A stretch of 64,000 nucleotides of DNA from Streptomyces sp. A2-16 (GCF_018128905.1 NZ_CP063808.1:2356001-2420000), one strand, 5' to 3'. Positions 17,203 to 26,649 are shown, numbered from the stretch's first letter. The notes: a model not told the origin generated them from the letters alone. Numbers and translations are program-made.

Positions 17203-18237
17203 GTGTCAATGGTCCGTACAGTGAACGGCGACTGGCTCATCCGCGCCCGCGACGGCCGACTCGGCGTCTACGCCACCCGCGACGACGCCGTGTGGTGCCG
17301 GGCGGAGCGGCACCCCGGGGGCGACACCTGGCTGCCCTGGCGCAAGGTCGGCGGCGGCCAGCGCCTGCACCCCGGGCTCGCCGTCGGACACGGCGCCGAC
17401 GGCTACGCACACCTCGTCTCCTGGCGGCCCACCAAGGCCCAGGAGGCGGGCCTGGTCCACTCCACGCATTTCCGCGTCCACCTCGCCGCCCTCGACTGGG
17501 CTCCGGTCGGCCACCCCGACAGGACAGGCGCCCGCACCGGCATGCCCGCCGTGGCCGTCGACGCGGAGGGCCGGGCCCATGTCTTCGTCGGCAACCGCGG
17601 CGAGGGCGTGCACGCCCTCATCCAGAAGGAACGCGGCGGCTGGAACGCCTGGGCCGACCTCGGGGGGACCGGCGTGCACGGGCAACTGACCGCCGTGACG
17701 GGCGAGTCGGGCCGGGTCGAGCTGTACGGCACCGACCCGGCCGGCATCGTGCGCTGGTTCCAGGAGGAGGCCGGCGCGGCTCCCGTACCGGCCGATCCGC
17801 TGCCGGTGCGCGTCGAGCCGGGCACGCTCAGCGCGCTGCCCACCTCCAAGGAGCACACCACCCTGTTCTTCGCGGACCCCGAGGGCATGCTCCACGCCTG
17901 GCGTCCGGACACCGCTCCCACGGCCCTGCTCGCCGCGGCCGGGCCCGGTCCGGTGATGCCGCTGCGCTGCACACTGGACGGCCACGACTGCACGCTGCTC
18001 GCCCAGCGTTCGGCCTCCGGCCGGGTCGCCTTCGCCGCCTACCCCACCGAGCAGGAGTCGGCGGGCCTGTGGTGGACGGAGTCCGGGCCGCAGCTGCCCG
18101 TGGGCACGGCCGTGGCCTGTGCCGAGGACGCGGACGGCCGTGTCGTCGCGGCGACGGTGACTCCCGACGGCGAACTGCGGGTCGCCCGGCAGAAGGACGA
18201 GCCGGGACTGGCGCTGGCGGCCTGGCAGGAGGTCTGA
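17203..18237 (+). CDS. Hypothetical protein with beta-propeller-like repeats
   Basis: I do not recognise a named family. The 344-residue product has no signal peptide or membrane segment. It is rich in Trp and Gly and shows loosely repeating units such as GDWLIRARDGRLGVYATRDD, GHGADGYAHLVSW, DAEGRAHVFVGN, GESGRVELYGTDPAGIVRWF and DADGRVVAATVTPDGELRVA, spaced about 45-50 residues apart. That pattern resembles lectin-type or PLL-like beta-propellers. The start is GTG 17203 with TAAAGT 6 nt upstream, so the transcript is probably leaderless. It converges on fadB across a bidirectional terminator. Confidence 0.72.
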   Translation: MSMVRTVNGDWLIRARDGRLGVYATRDDAVWCRAERHPGGDTWLPWRKVGGGQRLHPGLAVGHGADGYAHLVSWRPTKAQEAGLVHSTHFRVHLAALDWAPVGHPDRTGARTGMPAVAVDAEGRAHVFVGNRGEGVHALIQKERGGWNAWADLGGTGVHGQLTAVTGESGRVELYGTDPAGIVRWFQEEAGAAPVPADPLPVRVEPGTLSALPTSKEHTTLFFADPEGMLHAWRPDTAPTALLAAAGPGPVMPLRCTLDGHDCTLLAQRSASGRVAFAAYPTEQESAGLWWTESGPQLPVGTAVACAEDADGRVVAATVTPDGELRVARQKDEPGLALAAWQEV

Positions 18238-18243
18238 GAGCCC

Positions 18244-18275
18244 AAGAGGGCCCCCGCCGCGGCGGAGGCCCTCTT
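18244..18275. terminator. Bidirectional terminator between the 17203 gene and fadB
   Basis: AAGAGGGCCCCCGCC pairs with GGCGGAGGCCCTCTT (one mismatch) in the 58-bp convergent gap. Its AAGAGGG/CCCTCTT ends supply a U-tract-like stretch in both directions. Confidence 0.85.
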
Positions 18276-18295
18276 CACGGTCGTACGAAGAACAC

Positions 18296-20422
18296 TTACG
18301 CGGGAACCGACGCCACACCCGGCGCCAGGAACTTCTTGCCGTTCACGCGCTCCGAGACACCCTCGCGGTCCAGGTACGGCGTGATGCCGCCCAGGTGGAA
18401 GGGCCAGCCGGCGCCCGTGATCAGGCAGAGGTCGATGTCCTGGGCCTCGGCGACGACGCCCTCGTCGAGCATGAGCCCGATCTCCTGGGCGACGGCGTCC
18501 AGGACGCGCTCGCGGACCTGCTCCTCGGACAGGACGACATCGCCCTGCTTCAGCAGCGCGGCGACCTCCGGGTCCAGCTCCGGCTTGCCGGAGTCGTAGA
18601 CGTAGAAGCCGCGCTTGCCCGCCCTGACGACGGCCGCGAGGTTCGGGGAGACCGTGAAGCGGTCCGGGAAGGCCCGGTTGAGGGTCTCCGAGACGTGCAG
18701 ACCGATCGCGGGACCGACCAGCTCCAGGAGCACCAGCGGGGACATCGGCAGACCGAGGGGCTCGACGGCCTTCTCGGCGACCGCGACCGGGGTGCCCTCG
18801 TCGATGACGTTCTGGATCTCGCCCATGAAGCGGGTGAGGATGCGGTTCACGACGAACGCCGGGGCGTCCTTGACCAGTACCGCGGTCTTCTTCAGCTTCT
18901 TGGCCACCGCGAAGGCGGTCGCCAGCGAGGCGTCGTCGGTCTGCTCGCCGCGGACGATCTCGAGGAGCGGGAGGATCGCGACCGGGTTGAAGAAGTGGAA
19001 GCCCACGACCCGCTCGGGGTTCTTGAGCTTCGACGCCATCTCGGTGACCGACAGCGAGGAGGTGTTGGTGGCGAGGATCGCGTGCGCCGGGGCGACCGCC
19101 TCGACCTCCGCGAACACCTGCTGCTTGACGCCGATCTCCTCGAAGACGGCCTCGATGATGAAGTCGGCGTCGGAGAAGCCCTCCGCCTTGTCCAGCACAC
19201 CGGTGACCAGGGCCTTGAGGCGGTTGGCCTTGTCCTGGTTGATACGGCCCTTGCCGAGCAGCTTCTCGATCTCGGCGTGGACGTAGCCCACACCCTTGTC
19301 GACGCGCTCCTGGTCGATGTCGGTCAGCACGACCGGCACCTCCAGGCGGCGCAGGAAGAGCAGCGCGAGCTGGGAGGCCATCAGACCGGCGCCGACGACA
19401 CCGACCTTGGTGACCGGGCGGGCCAGGTTCTTGTCCGGGGCACCGGCGGGACGCTTGCCGCGCTTCTGCACCAGGTTGAAGGCGTAGATGCCGGAGCGCA
19501 GTTCGCCACCCATGATCAGGTCGGCGAGGGCCTGGTCCTCGGCGTCGTAGCCCTGCTGCAGGTCGCCGTTCTTGGCGGCCTCGATGATGTCCAGGGCGCG
19601 GTAGGCGGCCGGAGCGGCGCCGTGCACCTTGGAGTCCGCGACGAAGCGGCCCTTGGCGACGGCCTGGTCCCAGGCCTCACCGCGGTCGATCGCCGGACGC
19701 TCGATGACGATCTCGCCCTTGAGGACGGACGCCGTCCACAGCAGGGACTGCTCCAGGAAGTCCGCGCCCTCGAACAGCGCGTCGGCGATGCCCAGTTCGT
19801 AGACCTGCGCGCCCTTGAGCTGCTTGTTCTGGTTGAGCGAGTTCTCGATGATGACCGAGACGGCCTTCTCGGCGCCGATCAGGTTCGGCAGCAGCGTGCA
19901 CCCGCCCCAGCCGGGGACCAGACCGAGGAAGACCTCGGGGAGCGAGAAGGCGGGCAGGGCCGCGGAGACCGTGCGGTAGGTGCAGTGCAGACCGACCTCG
20001 ACGCCACCGCCCATCGCCGCGCCGTTGTAGTACGCGAAGGTCGGCACGGCGATGCCGGCGAGGCGCTTGAAGACCTCGTGGCCGCCCTTGCCGATGGCCA
20101 GCGCGTCCTTGTGCTCCTTGAGGAGCTCGACGCCCTTGAGGTCCGCGCCCACCGCGAAGATGAACGGCTTGCCGGTGATGCCGACACCGACGATCTCGCC
20201 GGCGGAGGCCTCCTTCTCGACCTGGTCGATGGCGGTGTTCAGGTTCGCCAGGGACGCCGGGCCGAAGGTGGTCGGCTTGGTGTGGTCGAAGCCGTTGTCC
20301 AGCGTGATGAGCGCGAAGCGCCCCGCGTTGAACGGCAGGTCCAGGTGGCGTACGTGCGCCTGGGTGACTACCTCGTCCGGGAACAGCTCGGCCGCACCCT
20401 TCAAGAGCTCAGTGGTGCTCAC
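18296..20422 (-). CDS. fadB: Fatty acid oxidation multifunctional enzyme (enoyl-CoA hydratase / 3-hydroxyacyl-CoA dehydrogenase)
   Basis: Bifunctional beta-oxidation enzyme of 708 residues: hydration of trans-2-enoyl-CoA, then NAD-dependent oxidation of 3-hydroxyacyl-CoA. The crotonase domain (about 1-190) has GKPFIFAVGADLKGVE and AAMGGGVEVGLHC; the dehydrogenase NAD domain (about 345-525) starts VGVVGAGLMASQLALLFLRR and includes VVGFHFFNPVAILPLLEIV; C-terminal domains follow (AFVVNRILTRFMGE). The start is GTG 20422, whose GTGA overlaps the fadA stop, so it is translationally coupled to the thiolase and completes the trifunctional complex. Confidence 0.94.
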   Translation of the reverse strand: MSTTELLKGAAELFPDEVVTQAHVRHLDLPFNAGRFALITLDNGFDHTKPTTFGPASLANLNTAIDQVEKEASAGEIVGVGITGKPFIFAVGADLKGVELLKEHKDALAIGKGGHEVFKRLAGIAVPTFAYYNGAAMGGGVEVGLHCTYRTVSAALPAFSLPEVFLGLVPGWGGCTLLPNLIGAEKAVSVIIENSLNQNKQLKGAQVYELGIADALFEGADFLEQSLLWTASVLKGEIVIERPAIDRGEAWDQAVAKGRFVADSKVHGAAPAAYRALDIIEAAKNGDLQQGYDAEDQALADLIMGGELRSGIYAFNLVQKRGKRPAGAPDKNLARPVTKVGVVGAGLMASQLALLFLRRLEVPVVLTDIDQERVDKGVGYVHAEIEKLLGKGRINQDKANRLKALVTGVLDKAEGFSDADFIIEAVFEEIGVKQQVFAEVEAVAPAHAILATNTSSLSVTEMASKLKNPERVVGFHFFNPVAILPLLEIVRGEQTDDASLATAFAVAKKLKKTAVLVKDAPAFVVNRILTRFMGEIQNVIDEGTPVAVAEKAVEPLGLPMSPLVLLELVGPAIGLHVSETLNRAFPDRFTVSPNLAAVVRAGKRGFYVYDSGKPELDPEVAALLKQGDVVLSEEQVRERVLDAVAQEIGLMLDEGVVAEAQDIDLCLITGAGWPFHLGGITPYLDREGVSERVNGKKFLAPGVASVPA

Positions 20423-21645
20423 TTGCTGCCTCCGGCGTCCTTGTGGTTCGGGTTCTCCCAGATGACCGTCGCGCCCATGCCGAAGCCGACGCACATGGTG
20501 GTCAGGCCGTAGCGGACCTCGGGCTGCTCCTCGAACTGGCGGGCCAGCTGCGTCATCAGACGCACACCCGAGGAGGCCAGCGGGTGACCGAAGGCGATCG
20601 CGCCGCCGTACTGGTTGACGCGCTCGTCGTCGTCCGCGATGCCGTAGTGCTCGAGGAAGGCCAGGACCTGGACGGCGAAGGCCTCGTTGATCTCGAACAG
20701 GCCGATGTCGGAGATCGACAGACCCGCCTGGGCGAGGGCCTTCTCGGTGGCCGGGATCGGGCCGTAGCCCATGACCTCCGGCTCGACACCCGCGAAGGAG
20801 TACGAGACGAGGCGCATCTTCACCGGCAGGTCGTTCTCGCGGGCGAAGTCCTCGGAGGCGATCAGCGAGGCGGTGGCGCCGTCGTTCAGACCGGCCGCAT
20901 TACCGGCGGTGACCCGGCCGTGGACGCGGAACGGGGTCTTGAGACCGGAGAGGTTCTCCAGGGTCGTGCCCGGGCGCATCGGCTCGTCGGCGGTGACCAG
21001 GCCCCAGCCGGTCTCACCGGCCTCCGGGTTGGTGCGGCGCACCGAGATCGGGACCAGGTCGGCCTGGATCTTGCCGTTGGCGTACGCCTTGGCGGCCTTC
21101 TCCTGGGAGCGCACGGCGTACTCGTCGGCGCGCTGCTTGGTGATCGTCGGGTACCGGTCGTGCAGGTTCTCGGCGGTCATGCCCATGAACAGGGCGGACT
21201 CGTCGACCAGCTTCTCGCTCACGAACCGCGGGTTCGGGTCCACGCCCTCGCCCATGGGGTGACGGCCCATGTGCTCGACACCACCGGCGACGGCGATGTC
21301 GTAGGCACCGAAGGCGACCGAACCGGCGACCGTGGTCACGGCGGTCAGCGCGCCCGCGCACATGCGGTCGATGGAGTAACCGGGTACCGACTGCGGCAGA
21401 CCGGCGAGGATGCCCGCCGTGCGGCCGATGGTGAGGCCCTGGTCACCGATCTGCGTGGTCGCGGCGATGGCGACCTCGTCGATCTTCTTCGGGTCCAGAC
21501 CCGGGTTGCGGCGCAGCAGCTCCCGGATCGCCTTCACGACGAGGTCGTCGGCGCGGGTCTCGTGGTAGATGCCCTTCGGGCCCGCCTTGCCGAACGGGGT
21601 GCGGACGCCGTCGACGAAGACGACGTCCCTGACGGTACGAGGCAC
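20419..21645 (-). CDS. fadA: Acetyl-CoA acyltransferase (thiolase), beta-oxidation subunit
   Basis: Thiolase of 408 residues catalysing the thiolytic last step of beta-oxidation, partner of the downstream FadB. The acylated cysteine lies in DRMCAGALTA near residue 95, the thiolase loop GGVEHMGRHPMGEG near 130, and the C-terminal active-site motifs NEAFAV, GHPLASSG and CVGFGMG are intact. The GTG at 21645 follows GGAGGAG. It overlaps fadB by 4 nt. A perfect 16-bp palindrome at 21689-21704 lies about 45 bp upstream and is a plausible operator for fatty-acid control. Confidence 0.94.
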   Translation of the reverse strand: MPRTVRDVVFVDGVRTPFGKAGPKGIYHETRADDLVVKAIRELLRRNPGLDPKKIDEVAIAATTQIGDQGLTIGRTAGILAGLPQSVPGYSIDRMCAGALTAVTTVAGSVAFGAYDIAVAGGVEHMGRHPMGEGVDPNPRFVSEKLVDESALFMGMTAENLHDRYPTITKQRADEYAVRSQEKAAKAYANGKIQADLVPISVRRTNPEAGETGWGLVTADEPMRPGTTLENLSGLKTPFRVHGRVTAGNAAGLNDGATASLIASEDFARENDLPVKMRLVSYSFAGVEPEVMGYGPIPATEKALAQAGLSISDIGLFEINEAFAVQVLAFLEHYGIADDDERVNQYGGAIAFGHPLASSGVRLMTQLARQFEEQPEVRYGLTTMCVGFGMGATVIWENPNHKDAGGSK

Positions 21646-21688
21646 GATGGCTCTCCTCCAGATGCGGGATCTGCACTGCTGCGATGCG

Positions 21689-21704
21689 CTGAGCGCGCGC
21701 TCAG
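21689..21704. promoter_or_regulatory. Palindromic operator candidate upstream of fadAB
   Basis: CTGAGCGCGCGCTCAG is a perfect 16-bp palindrome 43 bp upstream of the fadA start. A wider inverted pair CTCAGGAC (21700-21707) / GTCCTGAG (21738-21745) overlaps it and could end lacI transcription. A TetR-type fatty-acyl regulator is a reasonable guess for the palindrome. Confidence 0.5.
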
Positions 21705-21762
21705 GACCATGCTACTTATGAGTAACGTGACTGCACAGTCCTGAGGGAGGGAGCGGCGAAGG

Positions 21763-22800
21763 TCACATCGCGGGAGGCGCCGTGGAACCCCGTGGGGTCA
21801 GTACCGGAATGGGCACGGGGTGCGATCCCGGCCCCTCCCCGGTGATCACTCCGAACAGGGTACGGGCCGCGTCGGCGCCGAATCCGTGCACGTCATGGCT
21901 CATCGCGGAGAGCGTGGGGTGGGTGAGTCGGCACAGCTGGGAGTCGTCCCAGGCGAGCAGCGAGACGTCGTGCGGAACGCTCAGTCCCATCTCCGCGGCG
22001 ACCGACAGACCGGCCACCGCCATGATGTCGTTGTCGTAGACGATCGCCGTCGGCCGGTCCGCCGGCGGAGCGGCCAGCAGGGACCGGGTCGCCCGCCCCC
22101 CGGCCTCCCCCGAGTAGTCCGTGGTCACCTGCCAGGCCCCCGACAGCCGCAGCCCCCGCGCCGCCTCGTCGAACGCCGCCGTCCGCGTCGCCGTGTGCCC
22201 GAGCGCCGCCGCACCCCCCACCCGGGCGATCCGCCGATGTCCCAGCGCCGCCAGATACCGCACGGCCTCCGTCACGGCGGTGGCGTCATCGGTCCACACC
22301 GAGGTGAGGGAGCCGGTGAACGTCGGATGCCCCACGGCCACGACCGGCATCCGAAGCCGCTCCACCGCCGTGACGCGCGGGTCGTCCGCCCGGAAGTCGA
22401 CCAGGATCGACCCTCCGACCTGCCGTCCCCGCCACCAGGACTCCTGGAGCCCGACCTCCTCCTCCACCGTGCGCACGAGCCGCAGCAGCAGCGAGCAGCT
22501 CCGCTCGATCAGCACGCTCTCCACGCCCGACACGAACTCCATGTAGAAGGGTTCGAGCCCCAGCAGCCGGGCCGGCCGGCAGATCGCGAGACCCACCACG
22601 TCCACCCGCGACCCGGCCAGCGTCCGTGCCGTGAGGTTCGGTGCCCAGCCGAGCTCCCGCGCGGCCCGGAAGATCCGGTCCCGGGTCGCCTCGGACAGCC
22701 CCGGTTTGTGGTTGAAGGCGAGCGACACGGCCCCCTTGGACACCCCGGCGCGCGCGGCGACGTCCTTGATGGTGACGCGCGAGGCGGGCTGGGCTGTCAT
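21763..22800 (-). CDS. LacI-family transcriptional regulator of the mannoside locus
   Basis: DNA-binding repressor of 345 residues. The N-terminal LacI helix-turn-helix and hinge are clear (VTIKDVAARAGVSKGAVSLAFNH, then RTLAGSRVDVVGLAI), followed by a periplasmic-binding-protein-like effector domain (FYMEFVSGVESVLIER; TDDATAVTEAVRYLAALGHRRIARVGG). The ATG at 22800 overlaps the stop of the GH2 beta-mannosidase (ATGA), so the two are co-translated. The importer genes are divergent from GH2. The likely operators are the GACAACGTTGTC-type sites at 25258 and 2746. The inducer is probably a mannose-containing sugar, inferred from the neighbours. Confidence 0.88.
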   Translation of the reverse strand: MTAQPASRVTIKDVAARAGVSKGAVSLAFNHKPGLSEATRDRIFRAARELGWAPNLTARTLAGSRVDVVGLAICRPARLLGLEPFYMEFVSGVESVLIERSCSLLLRLVRTVEEEVGLQESWWRGRQVGGSILVDFRADDPRVTAVERLRMPVVAVGHPTFTGSLTSVWTDDATAVTEAVRYLAALGHRRIARVGGAAALGHTATRTAAFDEAARGLRLSGAWQVTTDYSGEAGGRATRSLLAAPPADRPTAIVYDNDIMAVAGLSVAAEMGLSVPHDVSLLAWDDSQLCRLTHPTLSAMSHDVHGFGADAARTLFGVITGEGPGSHPVPIPVLTPRGSTAPPAM

Positions 22801-25166
22801 CGACCGGACTCCAGGCAGTACAGGGCGGACCGGGCGAGGTCCGCGTCAGGAGTCTCCCAGCCCCGTACACCGATCGTGACCCGCTCCCCGGGCAGCAAGG
22901 TGACGAGCCCCCGGTCGGCGCGCGCCTCCGGCTGCAACCGGTCCGCCTGGAGCAGCAGGTCCCGTACGAGGGTTCGCGCCGTCACAGTGACCGAACCCGG
23001 CGCCACGGACACGTCGAACTCGGTTCGGGGGTAAGGGATTTCACGGTCGGGGGAGGGAAAGTGCAGGGCCCGCAGCCCGTCGGCGTCCACCACGAGGAAC
23101 TCCTTCGGTCCGGCCGGCTCCAGCTCCCTCGGTACGTCGACACGGCCCACCGCACGCCTCTCGGTGGCGAACCCCACCTCGGCCTCGCCGATCAGCACCC
23201 CCTCCACCGACATCCGCCGCAGCCGCAGCACGCCCGTCCACGGCTCGCCCGCCTGGTTGACCGCCGCCAACGCCAGTCCCCGTGCCCGCTCCTGGACCGT
23301 CAGCAACCGGTCCGCGTACAGCCGCCGCAGCTCGTGGTACAGCGGCTTCTCCCGGCCGTCCCCGTCCACCGCCGCCCAACTCGTCACCGGCCAGCAGTCG
23401 TTGAGCTGCCACACCACCGTCCCCGCGCACACCGGCCAGTGCGCGCGCCAGTGCTCGATCCCGGCGGCCACGGCCCGCGCCTGGTTGACCTGCATGAGGT
23501 AGTGCCAGCGGTCGAAGTCCCCCTCGGGGAACGGGAAGTGCCGCTCCAGCCCCCGACGCAGCTTCCCGTTCCCGTCATCGGCCTTCTGGTGGGCCAGTAC
23601 GCCCGGCGAGTCCGCCGCGAGCACCTCCCCGGGCAGCGCACGCGCCAGCGTGGCGTGGGCGGGCGGTGCCTGCCAGCCGAACTCGGCCACGAAGCGCGGC
23701 ACTTCACTGCGGTACTCGGCGTAGTCGAGTCGGTTCCACACCTCCCACGAGTGGTGCGTCCCGTGCGCGGGGTCGTTCGGATGGTGCTCCCACGAACCCG
23801 ACCAGGGACTGCCCGCCGTGTACGGCCGTGTCGGATCCAACTCGGCCACCACACGCGGCAGTACACCCAGGTAGTACCCCTCGCCCCAGGAGTCCCCGGC
23901 CAGCCGCGCCTCCCAGCCCCAGTCCCGGAAGCCCCACAGGTTCTCGTTGTTGCCGTTCCACAGCACCAGCGAGGGATGCGGCATCAGCCGTACGACGTTC
24001 TCCCGCGCCTCCGCCTCCACCTCGCCCCTGAGCGGCTGCTCCTCCGGATAGGCCGCGCAGGCGAACGGGAAGTCCTGCCAGACCAGCAGCCCCAACTCGT
24101 CGCAGGCGTCGTAGAAGTCCTCGCTCTCGTAGATCCCCCCGCCCCAGATCCGTACGAGATCGACGCCCGCCCCGGCCGCCTGCCCGAGCCGCTCCCGGTA
24201 CCGCTCACGGGTGATCCGGGAGGGGAACACGTCGTCCGGGATCCAGTTCACGCCGCGCGCGAACAGCCGCTCGCCGTTCAGGACGAACGTGAACCCGGTG
24301 CCGTGCTCGTCGGCGGACCGGTCCAGCTCGACGGTCCGGAAGCCGATCCGGCGCCGCCACACGTCCAGCGGCCCGTCCTCGTGCAGCAGCGTCAACTCGA
24401 CCTCGTACAAGGGCTGTTCGCCGTATCCGCGCGGCCACCACAGCCGCGCGTCCGGGACCTCGAGCCGTACTGTCCCCGAGGTCTTCACGATCGCCGCGCG
24501 TGCCCGCACCCCGCCCACCACGGCCTCGACGGTCAGGGGCGCCTCGACCCGGGCCCGCTCGACGTCGACGGCCAACTCGACGACCCCCGTGCCCTCCTGG
24601 ACGCTCACCAGCGGCCGCACCCGGGCGATCCGGGCCGTCGACCAGCGCTCCAGCCGCACCGGCCGCCAGATCCCGGCCGTCACCAGCGTGGGCCCCCAGT
24701 CCCAGCCGAACGAGCAGGCCATCTTGCGGATGTACTGATAGGGCTCGGCATAGGCGGCGGGCCGCTCGCCCAGCTTCCCGCGCACGGCTTCGGCCTCGGC
24801 GTACGCGGAGGCGAACCGCACGCTCAGCCGCCCCGCCATGCCGGTCACGTCGAAGCGGTGGGAGCGGTGCATGTTCCTTGTGCGGCCCAGGAGTCGGCCG
24901 TCCAGCAGGATCTCGGCCGCGGTGTCGAGACCGTCGAAGACGAGGTCGGTCTGCTCGTGCCCGTTCACGGGCGCGAGGTCCCTCTCGTAGGTCCACTCCC
25001 GGCGCCCCACCCACGCGACCTCGGTCTCGCCCAGGCCGAGAAACGGATCCGGGATCACCCCGGCCGCCAGCAGGTCGGTGTGCACACAGCCCGGCACGGC
25101 GGCCGGCAGCGCCTCACCCTCGTGCCGCAGGATCCATCCCTCGGTGAGCGGTGTCGCCTGAAGCAT
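22797..25166 (-). CDS. GH2 beta-mannosidase (intracellular)
   Basis: Glycoside hydrolase family 2 enzyme of 789 residues predicted to release terminal beta-mannose from mannooligosaccharides or the N-glycan core. The GH2 sandwich domain (1-170) includes CSFGWDWGPTLVTAGIW, typical of beta-mannosidases. The TIM-barrel acid/base is in LVLWNGNNENLWG near residue 400, and the nucleophile Glu is in FVAEFGWQAPP near 495. No signal peptide, so it acts on imported sugar. The ATG at 25166 gives MLQATPLTEGWILRHEG. It heads an operon with lacI (ATGA overlap) and is divergent from the importer, sharing a 163-bp control region. Confidence 0.9.
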   Translation of the reverse strand: MLQATPLTEGWILRHEGEALPAAVPGCVHTDLLAAGVIPDPFLGLGETEVAWVGRREWTYERDLAPVNGHEQTDLVFDGLDTAAEILLDGRLLGRTRNMHRSHRFDVTGMAGRLSVRFASAYAEAEAVRGKLGERPAAYAEPYQYIRKMACSFGWDWGPTLVTAGIWRPVRLERWSTARIARVRPLVSVQEGTGVVELAVDVERARVEAPLTVEAVVGGVRARAAIVKTSGTVRLEVPDARLWWPRGYGEQPLYEVELTLLHEDGPLDVWRRRIGFRTVELDRSADEHGTGFTFVLNGERLFARGVNWIPDDVFPSRITRERYRERLGQAAGAGVDLVRIWGGGIYESEDFYDACDELGLLVWQDFPFACAAYPEEQPLRGEVEAEARENVVRLMPHPSLVLWNGNNENLWGFRDWGWEARLAGDSWGEGYYLGVLPRVVAELDPTRPYTAGSPWSGSWEHHPNDPAHGTHHSWEVWNRLDYAEYRSEVPRFVAEFGWQAPPAHATLARALPGEVLAADSPGVLAHQKADDGNGKLRRGLERHFPFPEGDFDRWHYLMQVNQARAVAAGIEHWRAHWPVCAGTVVWQLNDCWPVTSWAAVDGDGREKPLYHELRRLYADRLLTVQERARGLALAAVNQAGEPWTGVLRLRRMSVEGVLIGEAEVGFATERRAVGRVDVPRELEPAGPKEFLVVDADGLRALHFPSPDREIPYPRTEFDVSVAPGSVTVTARTLVRDLLLQADRLQPEARADRGLVTLLPGERVTIGVRGWETPDADLARSALYCLESGR

Positions 25167-25257
25167 CTACGCACTCCCTAAACCGATCAAGTCCAGTGTT
25201 GCGGATGCCTTCCGGCAGCGCTGCCATCGTTGGCGGGATAGGGACTTTACCGGTTAA

Positions 25258-25269
25258 GAAAACGTTGTC
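25258..25269. promoter_or_regulatory. LacI-type operator in front of the mannoside importer
   Basis: GAAAACGTTGTC differs by one base from the perfect palindrome at 2746-2757. It lies 61 bp before the binding-protein start in the divergent gap with GH2. A second LacI-like half-site, TTACCGGTTAA, sits immediately upstream at about 25247-25257. Confidence 0.6.
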
Positions 25270-25329
25270 AGAGTACCGAACCAGCCAACCCGCTCGTGCT
25301 CGTCCGTCCCGTGAACGGAGCTGATGCAC

Positions 25330-26649
25330 ATGAACCGCCGTACAGTCCTGTCCCTGGCCGTGGCCATGAGTGCCGCCCTGCTGCTGCCGGGTTGCACCGG
25401 CACCGGAGGATCCTCGAAGGGCGCCGACGCGAAGGCTGCTGACGACCCGTCGAAGGTCTCCGGAACCATCAAGGTCCTCACCGTCCGCACCGACCTCGTG
25501 CAGGACGGCACGATGAAGAAGTACGCCGCCGAGTTCAACAAGACGTACCCCAAGGTCAAGGTGGAGTTCGAGGCCCTCACGAACTACGAGGCCGAGGTCA
25601 AGATCCGGATGAACACCGAGAACTACGGTGACGTCCTGCTGATCCCCGCGGTCATCAAGAAGGCCGACTACCCGAGGTTCTTCGCCTCGCTGGGCACCGC
25701 GGCCGAGCGCGGCAAGAAGTACCGCTTCACCGACTACACCACCGTCGGCGGCAAGGTCTACGGGCAGAGCCCGATCGGCGTGGCCCCCGGGTTCGTCTAC
25801 AACAAGCGGATCTGGAAGGAGGCCGGGGTCACCGACTGGCCCACCACTCCGGCCGAGTTCATCGCCGACCTCAAGGCCATCAAGGCCAAGACCGACGCGA
25901 TCCCGTACTACACCAACTTCGCGGCCGGCTGGACGCTCACCTCGTGGACGTACGTCGACGGCGCCGTCCACTGCGATCCGCAGGCCACCACCGAGCTCGC
26001 CGAGGGCGACCCGTGGGCGAAGGGCGCCGACCTGCGCGTCGGCGACACCCTGCTCCACGACATCGTCAAGGCGGGCCTGGTCGAGAAGGACCCCACGACC
26101 AGCAACTGGGAGGAGTCCAAGCCCCGTACCGCCAAGGGTGAGATCGCCACCCAGTGGCTCGGCACCTGGGCGATCGTGCAGTTCCAGGACGCCGCCAGGA
26201 AGGCCGGCGTGAACCCCGACGACATCGGGTTCATGCCCTTCCCGTCCCAGACGGACGGCAGGTTCTGCGCGACCGTCGCCCCGGACTACAACCAGGCCGT
26301 CAACGTCCACTCGAAGTACAAGGAGGCCGCCCGCGCCTGGATCGACTGGTTCACCGACAAGTCCACGTACGGGCAGGACAACCTCGCCGTCTCACCGCTG
26401 AAGAACGCCCCCATGCCCGAGGTCCTGGCGCCGTACGAGGAGCAGGGCGTGAAGCTCATCGAGGTCGACGACGCACAGGGCGCCCGGGTCAAGCAGATCG
26501 ACAGCGACTCGGAGGTGGGCATCTACGCCCCCGAGTACCGCCAGAACCTCGTCGACCTCGCCCGCGGGGCCCGCAAGGGCAGCCTCGACGGCTTCCTCGG
26601 CGACCTGAGCAAGCGCTGGACCGACGCCCAGAAGAACCTGGGGTCCTGA
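25330..26649 (+). CDS. CUT1 sugar ABC transporter, substrate-binding lipoprotein
   Basis: Family 1 extracellular solute-binding lipoprotein, 439 residues. Signal peptide MNRRTVLSLAVAMSAALLL precedes lipobox LPGC. The fold is evident from IKVLTVRTDLVQDGTMKKYAAEFNKTYPKVKVEFE and TAKGEIATQWLGTWAIVQF. I choose ATG 25330, 9 nt after GGAG; ATG 25324 is only 3 nt away from it. First gene of a three-gene importer whose stop overlaps the first permease. Substrate is inferred to be a manno-oligosaccharide or N-glycan fragment because of the divergent beta-mannosidase and LacI genes. No ATPase is present, as is usual for MsiK-dependent systems. Confidence 0.87.
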   Translation: MNRRTVLSLAVAMSAALLLPGCTGTGGSSKGADAKAADDPSKVSGTIKVLTVRTDLVQDGTMKKYAAEFNKTYPKVKVEFEALTNYEAEVKIRMNTENYGDVLLIPAVIKKADYPRFFASLGTAAERGKKYRFTDYTTVGGKVYGQSPIGVAPGFVYNKRIWKEAGVTDWPTTPAEFIADLKAIKAKTDAIPYYTNFAAGWTLTSWTYVDGAVHCDPQATTELAEGDPWAKGADLRVGDTLLHDIVKAGLVEKDPTTSNWEESKPRTAKGEIATQWLGTWAIVQFQDAARKAGVNPDDIGFMPFPSQTDGRFCATVAPDYNQAVNVHSKYKEAARAWIDWFTDKSTYGQDNLAVSPLKNAPMPEVLAPYEEQGVKLIEVDDAQGARVKQIDSDSEVGIYAPEYRQNLVDLARGARKGSLDGFLGDLSKRWTDAQKNLGS

